This document shows, one piece after another, positions 7,939 through 16,277 of a stretch of DNA of 39,819 nucleotides (position 1 is the stretch's first letter; each line of letters begins with the position of its first letter). The position numbers and the translations under genes are program-made. Source of the DNA: a virus; the IMG/VR virus record IMGVR_UViG_3300037343_000304, positions 1-39,819 of that record, one strand, 5' to 3'. The notes beneath the pieces are model-generated. The model searched no databases, was not told the origin of the DNA, and saw only the letters and a list, made by a program, of their open reading frames with translations.

Positions 7939-8811
7939 TCACTTATAAGCGTTTTTCATTTGGTGTCTGATCTTGTGAATATACTCCAAGTATAACACGA
8001 TCCGATCCTGCCAATCGTTATGAATTTCAGGATGGACCATACCCGCTCTTGCATCAGAAAAAATCTTATTGACCGAAATCTTAGGTGACAGTGTCGAAAA
8101 AAGATGTTCGCTGATGTGAGCGAAAGACCCTTCCATACGATTCCCAAACATAGACAACGGACGAACAGCCTTTCCAGAACATGCGGCGTACAGAGCCGTT
8201 TCGCTGGAGTGAGTGGTGTAGACAGTGTTTACTTGCTGCATAATACCATACACATCTTCGTCGGGGTGTAAGACGTTTGCGTTTGGGAGGAGGAGGCTTT
8301 TAATCATTAAAAGGTCGTTTTCAGTGGTGAGCGGGTGAGGCTTAATAGCCGCCAAGCTGCCGTACTCTTCAACAATCCAGCGCAGCTTCGCGATATCAAC
8401 TGTTTTTGATATGCAATTCGAACCCGTTAAAACAGCAAGGCATTTGTGCTTCATATCCGAAAAGACTTTTCTGCCTGCATATTTATTGGCACCGCCATCT
8501 AAAGCATTGATTGCAAAATACTCCGCGTAGTCAAACCCGTCTGGGGTACCGCTACAAAGAGCCTCTTGTATTTGATACCTACGCATCTCATTTTGCAAAG
8601 GAGCCATTGAAAAGAACCCAGCATACAACGAATAGTTTATCGACCAAAACTGAATAGGTTCTTGGCATGTCCTGTCAAAGCAAGGTTTGGTCGGATAAGA
8701 CTGCATGACATCCAGAAAGAATTTTTCCACAGGCCGATGCACATTTAAGGCATCGTTCCATTTAAGATCATCCCCGATCTGCGACGCCCCAAACATTGTA
8801 TCGTCAAACAA
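7939..8811 (-). CDS. capsule-type glycosyltransferase-like protein
   Basis: This 290-residue protein resembles the C-terminal lobe of capsular polysaccharide synthesis proteins (KpsS/LipB-like, Kdo-transferase type). Visible features are AAIKPHPLTTENDL (the KPHP nucleotide-sugar segment), then DEDVYGIMQQVNTVYTTHS, then SSETALYAACSGKAV. The pattern of conserved KPHP followed by a Ser/Thr-rich loop and a Glu-containing helix fits this fold. Codon use is more AT-rich than in the surrounding tail genes, suggesting recent acquisition. It overlaps the GNAT gene by 8 bp if TTG 8811 is used; ATG 8796 is the alternative. It could glycosylate the fibre or alter the host surface polysaccharide. The sequence does not decide between these. 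Confidence 0.65.
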   Translation of the reverse strand: MFDDTMFGASQIGDDLKWNDALNVHRPVEKFFLDVMQSYPTKPCFDRTCQEPIQFWSINYSLYAGFFSMAPLQNEMRRYQIQEALCSGTPDGFDYAEYFAINALDGGANKYAGRKVFSDMKHKCLAVLTGSNCISKTVDIAKLRWIVEEYGSLAAIKPHPLTTENDLLMIKSLLLPNANVLHPDEDVYGIMQQVNTVYTTHSSETALYAACSGKAVRPLSMFGNRMEGSFAHISEHLFSTLSPKISVNKIFSDARAGMVHPEIHNDWQDRIVLYLEYIHKIRHQMKNAYK

Positions 8812-9346
8812 GGGGTAACAAATTTATTTGATGGCCGCCTTCGTCGGTTTCGTCCAGATCAACCCAAGCTGCCCCGCGTGTTTTCTTTGCAAACTCTAGG
8901 ACACTGGGACTCATATATCCAAAGTCTAAAGCAGCTGTGTATCCAAGCAAAACAGCGTCTCTTCGAAGGGTTAAAGAAAGTTCCTTCGCCACACCACGGC
9001 CACGATATTTCTCTGACACTATCAAGATGCGGGTGGTGTACGCCTTTTCCGGATCAAACCCTGCATCAACAATCTTCTTTAAGAGATCGAAGTTGTTTTT
9101 TACTCCCCTGCAGGGTGCAGACGGCCCCCACAAAATCAACCCGACAGTATCGTCTCCGCTTGTTGCCAGTGTCACATTGTGCTCCAAACCCTTGTCCATC
9201 CCAAGGTTAAACAAGTGTGAAATAGACTCCTTTGAGTTTGAAGAAACGTCGTTATTGTTCATCATCAAGCTGTGCAGTTTGATAAGCTCGGGCATTTTTA
9301 GATCGGCAAATACTTTTGTTTCATATGAAAGGGATAGTGTTTCCAT
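8804..9346 (-). CDS. GNAT-family N-acetyltransferase
   Basis: This 180-residue protein has the GNAT acetyl-CoA signature in its second half: RILIVSEKYRGRGVAKEL, with R-G-x-G-x-A forming the pyrophosphate loop after a beta strand. Next comes an amphipathic helix and SVLEFAKKTRG, the usual late helix of the fold. The protein is AT-richer than the tail genes. It starts at the stop of the fibre gene (shared base 9346) and overlaps the glycosyltransferase, so the two enzymes are co-expressed with the fibre. The acceptor substrate cannot be told from sequence. A fibre, a host surface sugar or a sugar-nucleotide precursor are all possible. Confidence 0.75.
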   Translation of the reverse strand: METLSLSYETKVFADLKMPELIKLHSLMMNNNDVSSNSKESISHLFNLGMDKGLEHNVTLATSGDDTVGLILWGPSAPCRGVKNNFDLLKKIVDAGFDPEKAYTTRILIVSEKYRGRGVAKELSLTLRRDAVLLGYTAALDFGYMSPSVLEFAKKTRGAAWVDLDETDEGGHQINLLPLV

Positions 9347-10359
9347 TATATTGACCCAAACGCTGTAATGTCGCCGGTCGCGGTGATGTTACCGGCCGAA
9401 TTAACCCTCAATTTATTTACGCCATTGTGCTCAAAGATCAGGGAAGTGGCTGTAGATCTGACAGTCCACAGGTTCCCCAACCCAATAGTTCCCGTAAGAG
9501 AAGGCCCTGCGCTCGGAGCCTTAGTGTTCGAAACCAGCGCCAATGCATCCAGGGCATCTTGCAGATCAGACACCCCAGAAATCAAATGAGAGTGTTGAAC
9601 CGGCGCAAAGTTATCCGGATCAAAGACGGCCGCCGCCTCTGCAAAACCCTCGGCTGCTTGCGCCGCATCAGACGCGACCCCGGAAGATACAAAGGCCGCA
9701 TCCCGAGCATCTTCTGCACCCCCCCGCGCGAGCCCCGCCGCATTAACAGCGCCCAGAGCTGCATCCCGGTATCCAAGTGCAGTGGTGGCAGAAGCCAAGA
9801 TCACATCCCGAACCGACTGGCCCTCACTCAAAAGCGCATATTGCGCGACCGTCGAACCGGCCAACGCACCGATAACCCAATCAGAATGGGGACCCGCCGC
9901 GCCAACAACTGCCACGACCTGGCAGCGATAAATGCCCGAGACGCTGTCATAAGCGATCGAGCGCGCAACTGCATAATCAGCAGCAGTGCTGGAACGGGTC
10001 AAAGCCGTGAACGGCGAAGGCGTAAACAGACGCCGCTCGACAGGATCAGACACCTCGAACTCTAGGATGTTACCAATTGCGAGCGAAGCCTCGGTAGACG
10101 AGGTGGCGAGCAAAAACCCGCGCTCAGTCAGCGTGAACACATCCTCGATCGCCGGGGTCAAAATATCGTTGATCCGATCGAGAGTGATCCCCTGAAGCCC
10201 GACAAGCGTCTGCTCAACTGTGGCCTGCTGCTCCTGCAGAGGCTTTAGACGAACATCGATCGCCTGCAGTAACCGGCGCAGGAACGCTAGATCAAAGCGC
10301 TCCTGCCCGTCGATATTGAGCGCACTAGTCAGTGGCTGGCGAAACGGACTTAATGTCAT
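9346..10359 (-). CDS. tail fibre-like protein
   Basis: This 337-residue protein has a helical, coiled-coil-like N-terminal part (about residues 20-75), a middle domain, and an alanine-rich helical stretch (about residues 185-255). A C-terminal region containing VQHSHLISGVSDLQDAL follows and ends GNITATGDITAFGS. The H-S-H...I motif and short terminal repeat are typical of phage fibre shafts and tips. It is the most likely receptor-binding fibre, attached to the baseplate through proteins encoded upstream. It overlaps the small upstream gene by 35 bp. Confidence 0.72.
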   Translation of the reverse strand: MTLSPFRQPLTSALNIDGQERFDLAFLRRLLQAIDVRLKPLQEQQATVEQTLVGLQGITLDRINDILTPAIEDVFTLTERGFLLATSSTEASLAIGNILEFEVSDPVERRLFTPSPFTALTRSSTAADYAVARSIAYDSVSGIYRCQVVAVVGAAGPHSDWVIGALAGSTVAQYALLSEGQSVRDVILASATTALGYRDAALGAVNAAGLARGGAEDARDAAFVSSGVASDAAQAAEGFAEAAAVFDPDNFAPVQHSHLISGVSDLQDALDALALVSNTKAPSAGPSLTGTIGLGNLWTVRSTATSLIFEHNGVNKLRVNSAGNITATGDITAFGSI

Positions 10360-10498
10360 CAGCGTGCTCCTTAATTACCCAGCCCTTCATCGTGACATCG
10401 GCACCAGGCCGCAAAAGCGTCCGACCAACCCGAACAGGGCGAAGGAGCACCACACGATAAAGATCATCGTTTTTAACATTTGAAATCTTGGTCGACAT
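10325..10498 (-). CDS. small tail-region protein, 57 residues
   Basis: This small open frame starts ATG 10498 with AAAGGA ten bases upstream, right after the stop of the large upstream gene, and overlaps the fibre gene start. Its product is compact: MSTKISNVKNDDLYRVVLLR at the start and a middle LLRPGADVTMKGWV that reads like a small beta-barrel. Position, ribosome-binding site and coding character support it as real. Its role is unknown. A cap or chaperone for the fibre is a guess from position only. Confidence 0.7.
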   Translation of the reverse strand: MSTKISNVKNDDLYRVVLLRPVRVGRTLLRPGADVTMKGWVIKEHADDIKSVSPATD

Positions 10499-10509
10499 TT
10501 TCTTATCCT

Positions 10510-12798
10510 TTACGCAAATGCCACGTAGCCAAGCCGGGCCACGTGATCAGCAAATAGGCTGTTATCAGTTTCGCCTACCTCCTTGATTTTGAAAGAAGTG
10601 ATATCCGGAACCGTGAACGAGAGCTCACGCACAAGGGCATTCGGATCATCCCGAGGCACAGAATCCACCGCCGCAGCCGCAGTGAGCTCGGTCGCAAAAC
10701 CAGCGCCGTGCAGCAAGGTCACCGCGCTGGTATTGTGATCACCGTCCCAATTCTCATAGCGGACCCGGACAGTCACGGTCGTAACCGCCGCAGGCATGGT
10801 GCGCGCGATCGATATCAGCGTGCGATCCAAAGACGGACGACTGAGCTCGATGTTTGACCGCGCGGCCGTCAGCCCCAGAGCTGGCATGATATCCTTGGTG
10901 CCGATGAACACAGCGCGCAGCCTGGCGAATTCAGGTCTGCTCGCCAGAATCGCATCATCTTCAGAGAGGGATCGCCATACACCGGCAACAAGAACCTGGA
11001 ATTCCAGACGCGTGCCATCATAGGTAGTGGTGTCGGCATTAATATCGATCATATCGATACCGCCCCCCAGACTGAGCGGAGCAAGCTCCACCTGAATGAT
11101 CGGCGACTCAAACTCAGCAAAGAACGCCTCGAAAGCAAGGTCGACAGACGGATCGCCAGCAACCACCTCACCGTCCTGCACATAGAAGATCGCACCCGAC
11201 GCCAACTTGTTTCCCGAGACCGTCGCAAGGAAATGCGCACCGGCCGAGAGCACCACCAGGCTGTATCGGCGACCTTTGAGCAAAGGCAGCGCACCAAAGG
11301 CCACCGACGTCGCGGTCTCCCCGTTCGGATCGCTGGCAATGTCCGCGACCGCAATCGTTTTGCGCGCGATCGTTCGAGACAGGTCAAAGGCACCCGCCCG
11401 CGTTTCGCAGATCAGCACCTGGACCTCACCAGCTACCGCCTTGCGTGTGAAAAACAGATTGATGCTGGAGAGATACCCGTCGCTACCTTGCAGCAGCGTC
11501 TGACCCACGATCGAGCCGGACACCGTCTCCGTGGTCACAACCCGATCGAAAAACGGCTCCTGAATATCCACCTCGGTGAACTTCCGAACACGAACAACGT
11601 GTGTCAGTCCGTGCCGCCCGCCGCCCTGATAGATATTGCCGGTAGTGTTCTCGACCTCGAACGTCTCGCCCCCGCGACGGAAAATACCCGCCTGCTCGTC
11701 ATAACGGCCGGACTGCCAGAACTGCGCGTTTGTGCAGATGCGCTGGCTTTCATGGTAGCGGATGACCGTCCGCGTCCGCGTTAGCTCCCGAATCTCGGTC
11801 GTTTCGACAGTTGTGTCCGACAGGGAATACTCGCCGTCGCGCCCCCGCACAGAAAACAGCTTCTGCTCGGAGAATTTCGGAACCGCCATGTTCCCATGCA
11901 CCGTCACCTTGGAATCGAGCGGGTTATTCAAGGTGACCGCCAAGGACGCAGTAGCAGCATATGGATAGCGCCCGCCCTCAAGTATCTTGGCCGAGAAATC
12001 AGAATGGTCGGAATCGACCTCGTCAGCGGTTAAAAAGTGATCCGTGCCCCAGGCGGTATAATCATCCGGCAGATCAACCTGCTCTTTGACATCTGCAAGA
12101 TCGAACGCCAGATCCATGACGAAGCGCACATCCGCCTTGCCCCGGACCGCATCGCCCAGCGCCGCGATATTCGACTTCGCGGTGTCGAGCTCTGGACCGA
12201 TCGCGGTCAGGCGATTGTTTATGACCGTGATCGCCTCCTTATTTTTGCGCACCGAAGGTAACTGGTTGGCAGTCAGCGGCCGGATGCTCTCGATCCCCGC
12301 TGGCGTCAGAACCACCTCCGCGACCGCTACAAAATCCGAGGCAATGGCAGGCGCGACAGGCGTGGCATTTTCCTGCCCATAGACGGCATCAAGATACGCC
12401 ACCCGACGACTCTCCGTCGCAATTTCCTGCCCCTCGATTTGCCGAGTGGCAGCATCCGTCAGGATGGAGCGGGTCTGCAAATCTGTGTCCACCAGATTCC
12501 CATAAGCGACAATGATGGCAATCCGCTTTGCAACAGCCGGAAGGTTCGAGAGCATATCGATTGCAACGCCACCCTCGTCAGACCGAAAGAAAACCTCGCC
12601 GTTTTTATACATCCGGCCAGAGCCGACGGAGACCTCGGCTGGCGCTGCCTGAACCGCAGGAAAACCCGCGTATTTGACGGTATGATCGATCGCGTCCCGG
12701 TGCAGGACGTCAAACGATGCGCGAGGGAAGGAGCCTAGATTATTGAAATCCTCGGTCGTGACCTTCTGGTTTGGCGTGATGTTAACTTTGCGCTGCAT
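10510..12798 (-). CDS. large baseplate/fibre-attachment protein
   Basis: This 762-residue structural protein lies between gpI and the fibre gene. It begins MQRKVNITPNQKVTTEDFNN and is mainly beta-rich, with a short coiled segment around residues 190-235. There is no signal peptide or enzyme motif. Proteins of this kind in alphaproteobacterial phages and prophages link fibres to the baseplate. A DUF4815-like relationship is possible, but I cannot confirm it. The position gpI - this gene - small protein - fibre matches the place of P2 fibre gene H. Confidence 0.6.
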   Translation of the reverse strand: MQRKVNITPNQKVTTEDFNNLGSFPRASFDVLHRDAIDHTVKYAGFPAVQAAPAEVSVGSGRMYKNGEVFFRSDEGGVAIDMLSNLPAVAKRIAIIVAYGNLVDTDLQTRSILTDAATRQIEGQEIATESRRVAYLDAVYGQENATPVAPAIASDFVAVAEVVLTPAGIESIRPLTANQLPSVRKNKEAITVINNRLTAIGPELDTAKSNIAALGDAVRGKADVRFVMDLAFDLADVKEQVDLPDDYTAWGTDHFLTADEVDSDHSDFSAKILEGGRYPYAATASLAVTLNNPLDSKVTVHGNMAVPKFSEQKLFSVRGRDGEYSLSDTTVETTEIRELTRTRTVIRYHESQRICTNAQFWQSGRYDEQAGIFRRGGETFEVENTTGNIYQGGGRHGLTHVVRVRKFTEVDIQEPFFDRVVTTETVSGSIVGQTLLQGSDGYLSSINLFFTRKAVAGEVQVLICETRAGAFDLSRTIARKTIAVADIASDPNGETATSVAFGALPLLKGRRYSLVVLSAGAHFLATVSGNKLASGAIFYVQDGEVVAGDPSVDLAFEAFFAEFESPIIQVELAPLSLGGGIDMIDINADTTTYDGTRLEFQVLVAGVWRSLSEDDAILASRPEFARLRAVFIGTKDIMPALGLTAARSNIELSRPSLDRTLISIARTMPAAVTTVTVRVRYENWDGDHNTSAVTLLHGAGFATELTAAAAVDSVPRDDPNALVRELSFTVPDITSFKIKEVGETDNSLFADHVARLGYVAFA

Positions 12799-12813
12799 GG
12801 GGAATTCCTTTTA

Positions 12814-14079
12814 TTACAGAGCGTTTGAGACATACCCACCAAGACGCTGACCAGCGTCCAGGCTAAAGCCGTCCGCAAGCGTTCGAGGGCGGAGCGTTTT
12901 ATGGGTGTAGGATATTTTGTCCCTAAGAGACTTTGACGAACGGATCGAACGAGCGACACGGTCCCGCGCCGCGTCCACTTCCCCGGCCGCCCGCATTTCA
13001 CCGACAAACTCGGCTCCCGCGTAGGCATCGCCATGCGCTGCCGTTTCATTCAGGCGAACGATCATGTGAGCAGAGTAGAGAGGGAAATCCGACCGGCAAT
13101 GATCCGCGTAGCTGTTGCCACCGTCCACAAGGGGAGCGTTCACGGCAGGGTTATGAAGATACAGGACATCAGCCAAGAGCTCGTCGCCAATATCATCGGT
13201 CACGAACATATCAGGTGCCAAGACATCATCTGCGAAATGGCCGTCGTCTGCTGGCCCCAACTCACTCTCCCGAAAGTAGCGCGTATCACGCGGCCGGAAC
13301 CCAACAGGCACAGTGTCCAGGAACGCCTCCGCAGCGCGATGCTGATACGCGCGATCAATTGCGAAGGAATACGTGCGCTGCGCCACCTCGTCCGCTTCGA
13401 CGAACAGCTCCGAATAAAACCCGTCATCCGCAAATATTGCGAGCGGATCAGCTGCAGGTCGGATCACCTGCTCGAACAGAACCCCGGTGCGCGCCTCAGT
13501 GCTGGTCTCGATCCGCCTGATTTGGATTGGTGTATCAACCGCCCCTTTGCGTTCGCGCAAGACAGCCTGCCGCGACCGAAGGAACACCCCATCATTTATG
13601 CCCGCACAATCCTCATCGGAATAAGCATGATCAGCAAAGTGACCAAGCGGAGCTGTCCAGGTCGCAGTGTTGCGGGCGATCTTGATACGCAGGCGAGGCT
13701 GGCGATCAAGGTAGGTCTGCCATTGCACCGCAGTGAGGTCTGGAGCCGCGTAGACGCCCTCAGGCGGTGTGACCGTCTGGACGATTTCACCACCTGCAAT
13801 CTCAACGTACCGGCCAACACCAGCGAGCGTGCCCTTTTTGCGATGATCAGCAGGTGCAGACGCGATCACAGACCGCTTCTTCTGGTCAGGCCAATCCACG
13901 TCCCAAATGTCGACAGACCGCTCGAACGCCAAGAAATTCAGCATGTGCGCAGGGCAGACCCACGGATCACGAAAGCGCCGGATCACATCAACATCGAGCG
14001 CATCCCAGCGATCAGCGGAAAGATCATCGAGCGCGAGCTTAAAATCCGTCGCGTTGTGGGGCAGCAGACTAGCCGTCAT
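12814..14079 (-). CDS. I: baseplate protein I (P2 gpI-like)
   Basis: The first part of this 421-residue protein has the gpI signature: SLLPHNATDFKLALDDL, then PWVCPAHMLNFLAFERSVD and WPDQKKRSVIASAPADHRKK. P2 gpI is a wedge protein at the baseplate edge. The protein is about twice the length of P2 gpI. The C-terminal half (about residue 200 onward) is an extension that may be specific to this phage lineage. ATG 14079 overlaps the end of gpJ by 11 bp and is preferred to an upstream in-frame codon at 14100. Confidence 0.88.
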   Translation of the reverse strand: MTASLLPHNATDFKLALDDLSADRWDALDVDVIRRFRDPWVCPAHMLNFLAFERSVDIWDVDWPDQKKRSVIASAPADHRKKGTLAGVGRYVEIAGGEIVQTVTPPEGVYAAPDLTAVQWQTYLDRQPRLRIKIARNTATWTAPLGHFADHAYSDEDCAGINDGVFLRSRQAVLRERKGAVDTPIQIRRIETSTEARTGVLFEQVIRPAADPLAIFADDGFYSELFVEADEVAQRTYSFAIDRAYQHRAAEAFLDTVPVGFRPRDTRYFRESELGPADDGHFADDVLAPDMFVTDDIGDELLADVLYLHNPAVNAPLVDGGNSYADHCRSDFPLYSAHMIVRLNETAAHGDAYAGAEFVGEMRAAGEVDAARDRVARSIRSSKSLRDKISYTHKTLRPRTLADGFSLDAGQRLGGYVSNAL

Positions 14080-14974
14080 AGCTGACCACCTCGAAATCAA
14101 TACTGGTCAACACCGCGACCTCGCCAAAATCCCGCGCAATATCAAGAGCAGGCGACGTCAAAATCACCTTGTCCATTGGCCCGACACTCGCCGCATCAAA
14201 GACCGCACTGCGAGGAACATCCCGTGACGGCGTGCGACGAACCGCAGCCATTGCCTCAATTGCCGCGACCGCCTGGTCCCGAACCGCATTAGCGTCTGGA
14301 CCGGGCAAAACATAGCCGACACCGACAACCTGATAGCCGATATTCACAACCGACCGAACCGACAGAATGTCAGTCAGCGGCTTGATATCATCCCGAGACA
14401 GATGCGCGCGTACAGCTTCGACCAGATCCATCGGCGCAAGGCCGTCGCCCTCACGCGACTGCACCGCAACATTCACGTGCCCAGGCGTAGGAGACCAGAC
14501 GTCAACATTTAAAACACGCGGATCAGAGCCAAGCGCATGGAATACATAGCCCCCAGGCGAGCCCGCGCTGGAGAAAGCCTCAGGCGCAAGCAAGACGCGG
14601 CGTCGAAACTCCCTGTCCGGCTCCATCACAGCCGGATCGGCCCCGGCCGCTGCAGCGATCACACGCCGCGCGACACCGTAAAAAGCAGACAGATGGTCCA
14701 GATCGGCACCAACAGCGAAAGCGATCATGGTCGACCGAACCGCATCGTTGATAGCAGCCAAAGCAAGGAGCTCTCGATACGCGTCCGACTGCTCGATGAT
14801 GACGGCAGGCTCCGACTCAAGCCCGAGTGTGTCGATTTCCAGCCCGGCCGCCTCGAAACGCGTCTGCAGGGATGCCAAACGCTCAGACAGGATGCCCTCG
14901 TAATCCAGGCCCCGAATGGCGAGGGGAGGGGGAAACCGCGAAAGGTCCAATGTCGATGAAGAAAACCGGCTCAT
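14069..14974 (-). CDS. J: baseplate wedge protein J (P2 gpJ-like)
   Basis: This 301-residue protein has the gpJ family features: an N-terminal LPPPLAIRGLDYE-like segment, the central EFRRRVLLAPEAFSSAGSPG motif followed by GGYVFHALGSDPRV, and SPTPGHVNVAV. It forms the wedge of the baseplate together with gpW and gpI. The gene overlaps gpW by 4 bp and gpI by 11 bp. Length is normal. Confidence 0.94.
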   Translation of the reverse strand: MSRFSSSTLDLSRFPPPLAIRGLDYEGILSERLASLQTRFEAAGLEIDTLGLESEPAVIIEQSDAYRELLALAAINDAVRSTMIAFAVGADLDHLSAFYGVARRVIAAAAGADPAVMEPDREFRRRVLLAPEAFSSAGSPGGYVFHALGSDPRVLNVDVWSPTPGHVNVAVQSREGDGLAPMDLVEAVRAHLSRDDIKPLTDILSVRSVVNIGYQVVGVGYVLPGPDANAVRDQAVAAIEAMAAVRRTPSRDVPRSAVFDAASVGPMDKVILTSPALDIARDFGEVAVLTSIDFEVVSYDG

Positions 14975-15309
14975 TGGATGACGACCCCTCTCAGCGCAAA
15001 AGGCGCACCAGATTCAATCCAGACCAAATCGAAGTCCAGCTCGATGCGCCCCGGCTGAAGATCCACAGCCCGAACCCCGTCGACCTCGACCCGAGGCTCC
15101 CATCGAGCGATCGCCACGGCCGATGCCGTATAGATTTCCAGCACCGTCGAGCGATTAAGGGGAGCGTCCACCAAGCGATAGAGATCACTGCCGTAAGCAC
15201 GCCGCATCACGCGAGTGCCGACCGGAGTCGTCAAAATGTCAGTAATGGACTGCTGGAGGTGGTCAAAACCACCCAATGCCGCCCCAGTTTTTGCGTTCAT
15301 GCCAATCAT
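14971..15309 (-). CDS. W: baseplate protein W (gp25-like)
   Basis: This 112-residue protein of the gpW/T4 gp25 lysozyme-like wedge family has ITDILTTPVGTRVMRRAYGS, the conserved TP-G-R-M-R-YG signature. It nucleates sheath-baseplate contact. In P2 it directly follows gpV, but here about 4.9 kb of cargo separates them. The start is ATG 15309, or ATG 15300 four codons later. No clear Shine-Dalgarno precedes either, and the promoter-like block lies so close that a leaderless transcript is possible. Confidence 0.92.
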   Translation of the reverse strand: MIGMNAKTGAALGGFDHLQQSITDILTTPVGTRVMRRAYGSDLYRLVDAPLNRSTVLEIYTASAVAIARWEPRVEVDGVRAVDLQPGRIELDFDLVWIESGAPFALRGVVIQ

Positions 15310-15313
15310 AGAC

Positions 15314-15359
15314 AGACGATAGGCTCACGACCGCGCGGTTTCCTCTGGCGGTTTGCCCG
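15314..15359 (-). promoter_or_regulatory. candidate late promoter/activator region for gpW operon
   Basis: This block contains the 18-bp word (15342-15359) and a perfect palindrome ACCGCGCGGT (15331-15340). The octamer TATCGTCT follows (15321-15314), with its first six bases as a possible -10. The shared 33-bp part (15327-15359) matches the region before the sheath gene at 32 of 33 positions. If the -10 is right, the 18-bp word lies at about -33 to -50, where Mor/C-type activators bind. That placement is inference. Confidence 0.5.
15342..15359 (+). repeat. 18-bp word, copy 2 (intergenic, before gpW)
   Basis: Exact copy of CCTCTGGCGGTTTGCCCG, at the border between conserved gene W and the restriction-modification island. 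Confidence 0.95.
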
Positions 15360-15843
15360 AGCAGGAAAGCCTCCTTGGTGCCGTTAGCTGCACCGCCCAC
15401 GAATGGTAGGTTAAGGCATTCGCGGCGACGATCAGGGAAGGAAGCGGCTCGGTCGCTGCACCACGTACATTTCGACATGAAGGGCGTATAGCTGCCGTTC
15501 TCTGCACCTACTAGGTCATCGCATTAACTTAAGAAAAGCGGTCATTCACGGCGCGGAAGGCACAAGTGCCCATGCTGCACCGGTCACCACAGACGGACAA
15601 TCCCCAAGATGGGACGCGAACGACTGAAAATGTGTCTCTAAAAAACTTCATCGTTATAAGCCTGCGTTGCACGGCTTGCTGAACGAGGGATCGAACTACG
15701 GGAGGCTGCGTACGCAACTAGAGACAAGCTTGAAATTAGTGAAGGCCGCCGAAGAGAGGCTGAAACAGAGTTAGAAGCACGCGAGGTCGAGATGGACCGA
15801 GGGATGACGCATTGAGGTGTTTTGTTATTTTTGAGGGCCAGTG
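15360..15843. other. degenerate stretch at the edge of the R-M island
   Basis: About 480 bases hold no intact gene. Minus-strand open frames (15263-15507, 15529-15717) have no protein-like character. A plus-strand coding fragment at 15660-15815 is listed separately. The mix of remnants on both strands suggests an old insertion boundary. Confidence 0.55.
15660..15815 (+). pseudogene. plus-strand coding remnant, charged helical C-terminus
   Basis: A 52-codon frame opens after a TAA and ends TGA 15813-15815. It has no ATG near its start and reads as a charged helix: ARLAERGIELREAAYATRDK, later EAETELEAREVEM. The heptad-like charge pattern looks like a real coiled-coil tail rather than chance translation. 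It is opposite in strand to all neighbours. The likely reading is the 3' end of a gene truncated when the island arrived. Family unknown. Confidence 0.4.
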
Positions 15844-16257
15844 CTAAGCAATCACCAATGATAAGGCCCCACTGTTAGATCTACCCAGAACAATTCGGCG
15901 ACCAGCATAGTTATTTGCTCGTAGTTCATCGCGAGTGGCATCATCCCAATGAATCCATGTGTTAGGCGTGCTTTTTCCAGTTTCTGCCCGGTCTTCGTCG
16001 TGCGTGACCAAGAGTTCACGAGACCGAGGGGGCTGACCTGGCAATTGAACATTAAAAATAACTAGCGTTTGTTCAACAGCATGGTCCCCAAAATGCCCGG
16101 GCACCCAAGGCACACCAGCGAAAAAAGTATTGCGGAACCATGTCTGGGTGTCCGAGCCATGACCTGATCGCGTAAGTCGGATGTACGGTACAGGCCAACC
16201 TGTCGTTTGAACCTGTGCATCGCTGCGCGAAAGCTCTTTTTCCCAATGTAGCGGGAT
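15844..16257 (-). pseudogene. start-less open frame, possible restriction-enzyme DNA-binding domain
   Basis: An uninterrupted 138-codon frame follows a TAA at 16260-16258 and ends at 15844. It has no ATG, and the first usual start is GTG 16113, inside what looks like one continuous domain. The translation is protein-like throughout, with WPVPYIRLTRSGHGSDTQTW near the start and NTWIHWDDATRDEL and GRRIVLGRSNSGALSLVI at the end. The pattern recalls the B3-like C-terminal DNA-binding domain of BfiI/NgoFVII-type restriction enzymes, which I hold with low certainty. It lies 20 bp after the R-M gene and in a different frame. Either the N-terminal part has been lost, or translation begins at an unusual codon. 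Confidence 0.5.
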
Positions 16258-16277
16258 TTATGTATCTAGCTCCAATT

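Noticed and set aside
13033-14085. Long plus-strand frame opposite gpI (350 codons), and similar long plus-strand frames at 25761-26801 and 31430-32596
   Set aside because: Shadow frames opposite well-supported minus-strand genes, common in GC-rich DNA. The translations are rich in Arg, Pro and His.
15263-15717. Minus-strand small frames upstream of gpW
   Set aside because: They span the promoter-like block and degenerate sequence, have no start signals and do not read as proteins.
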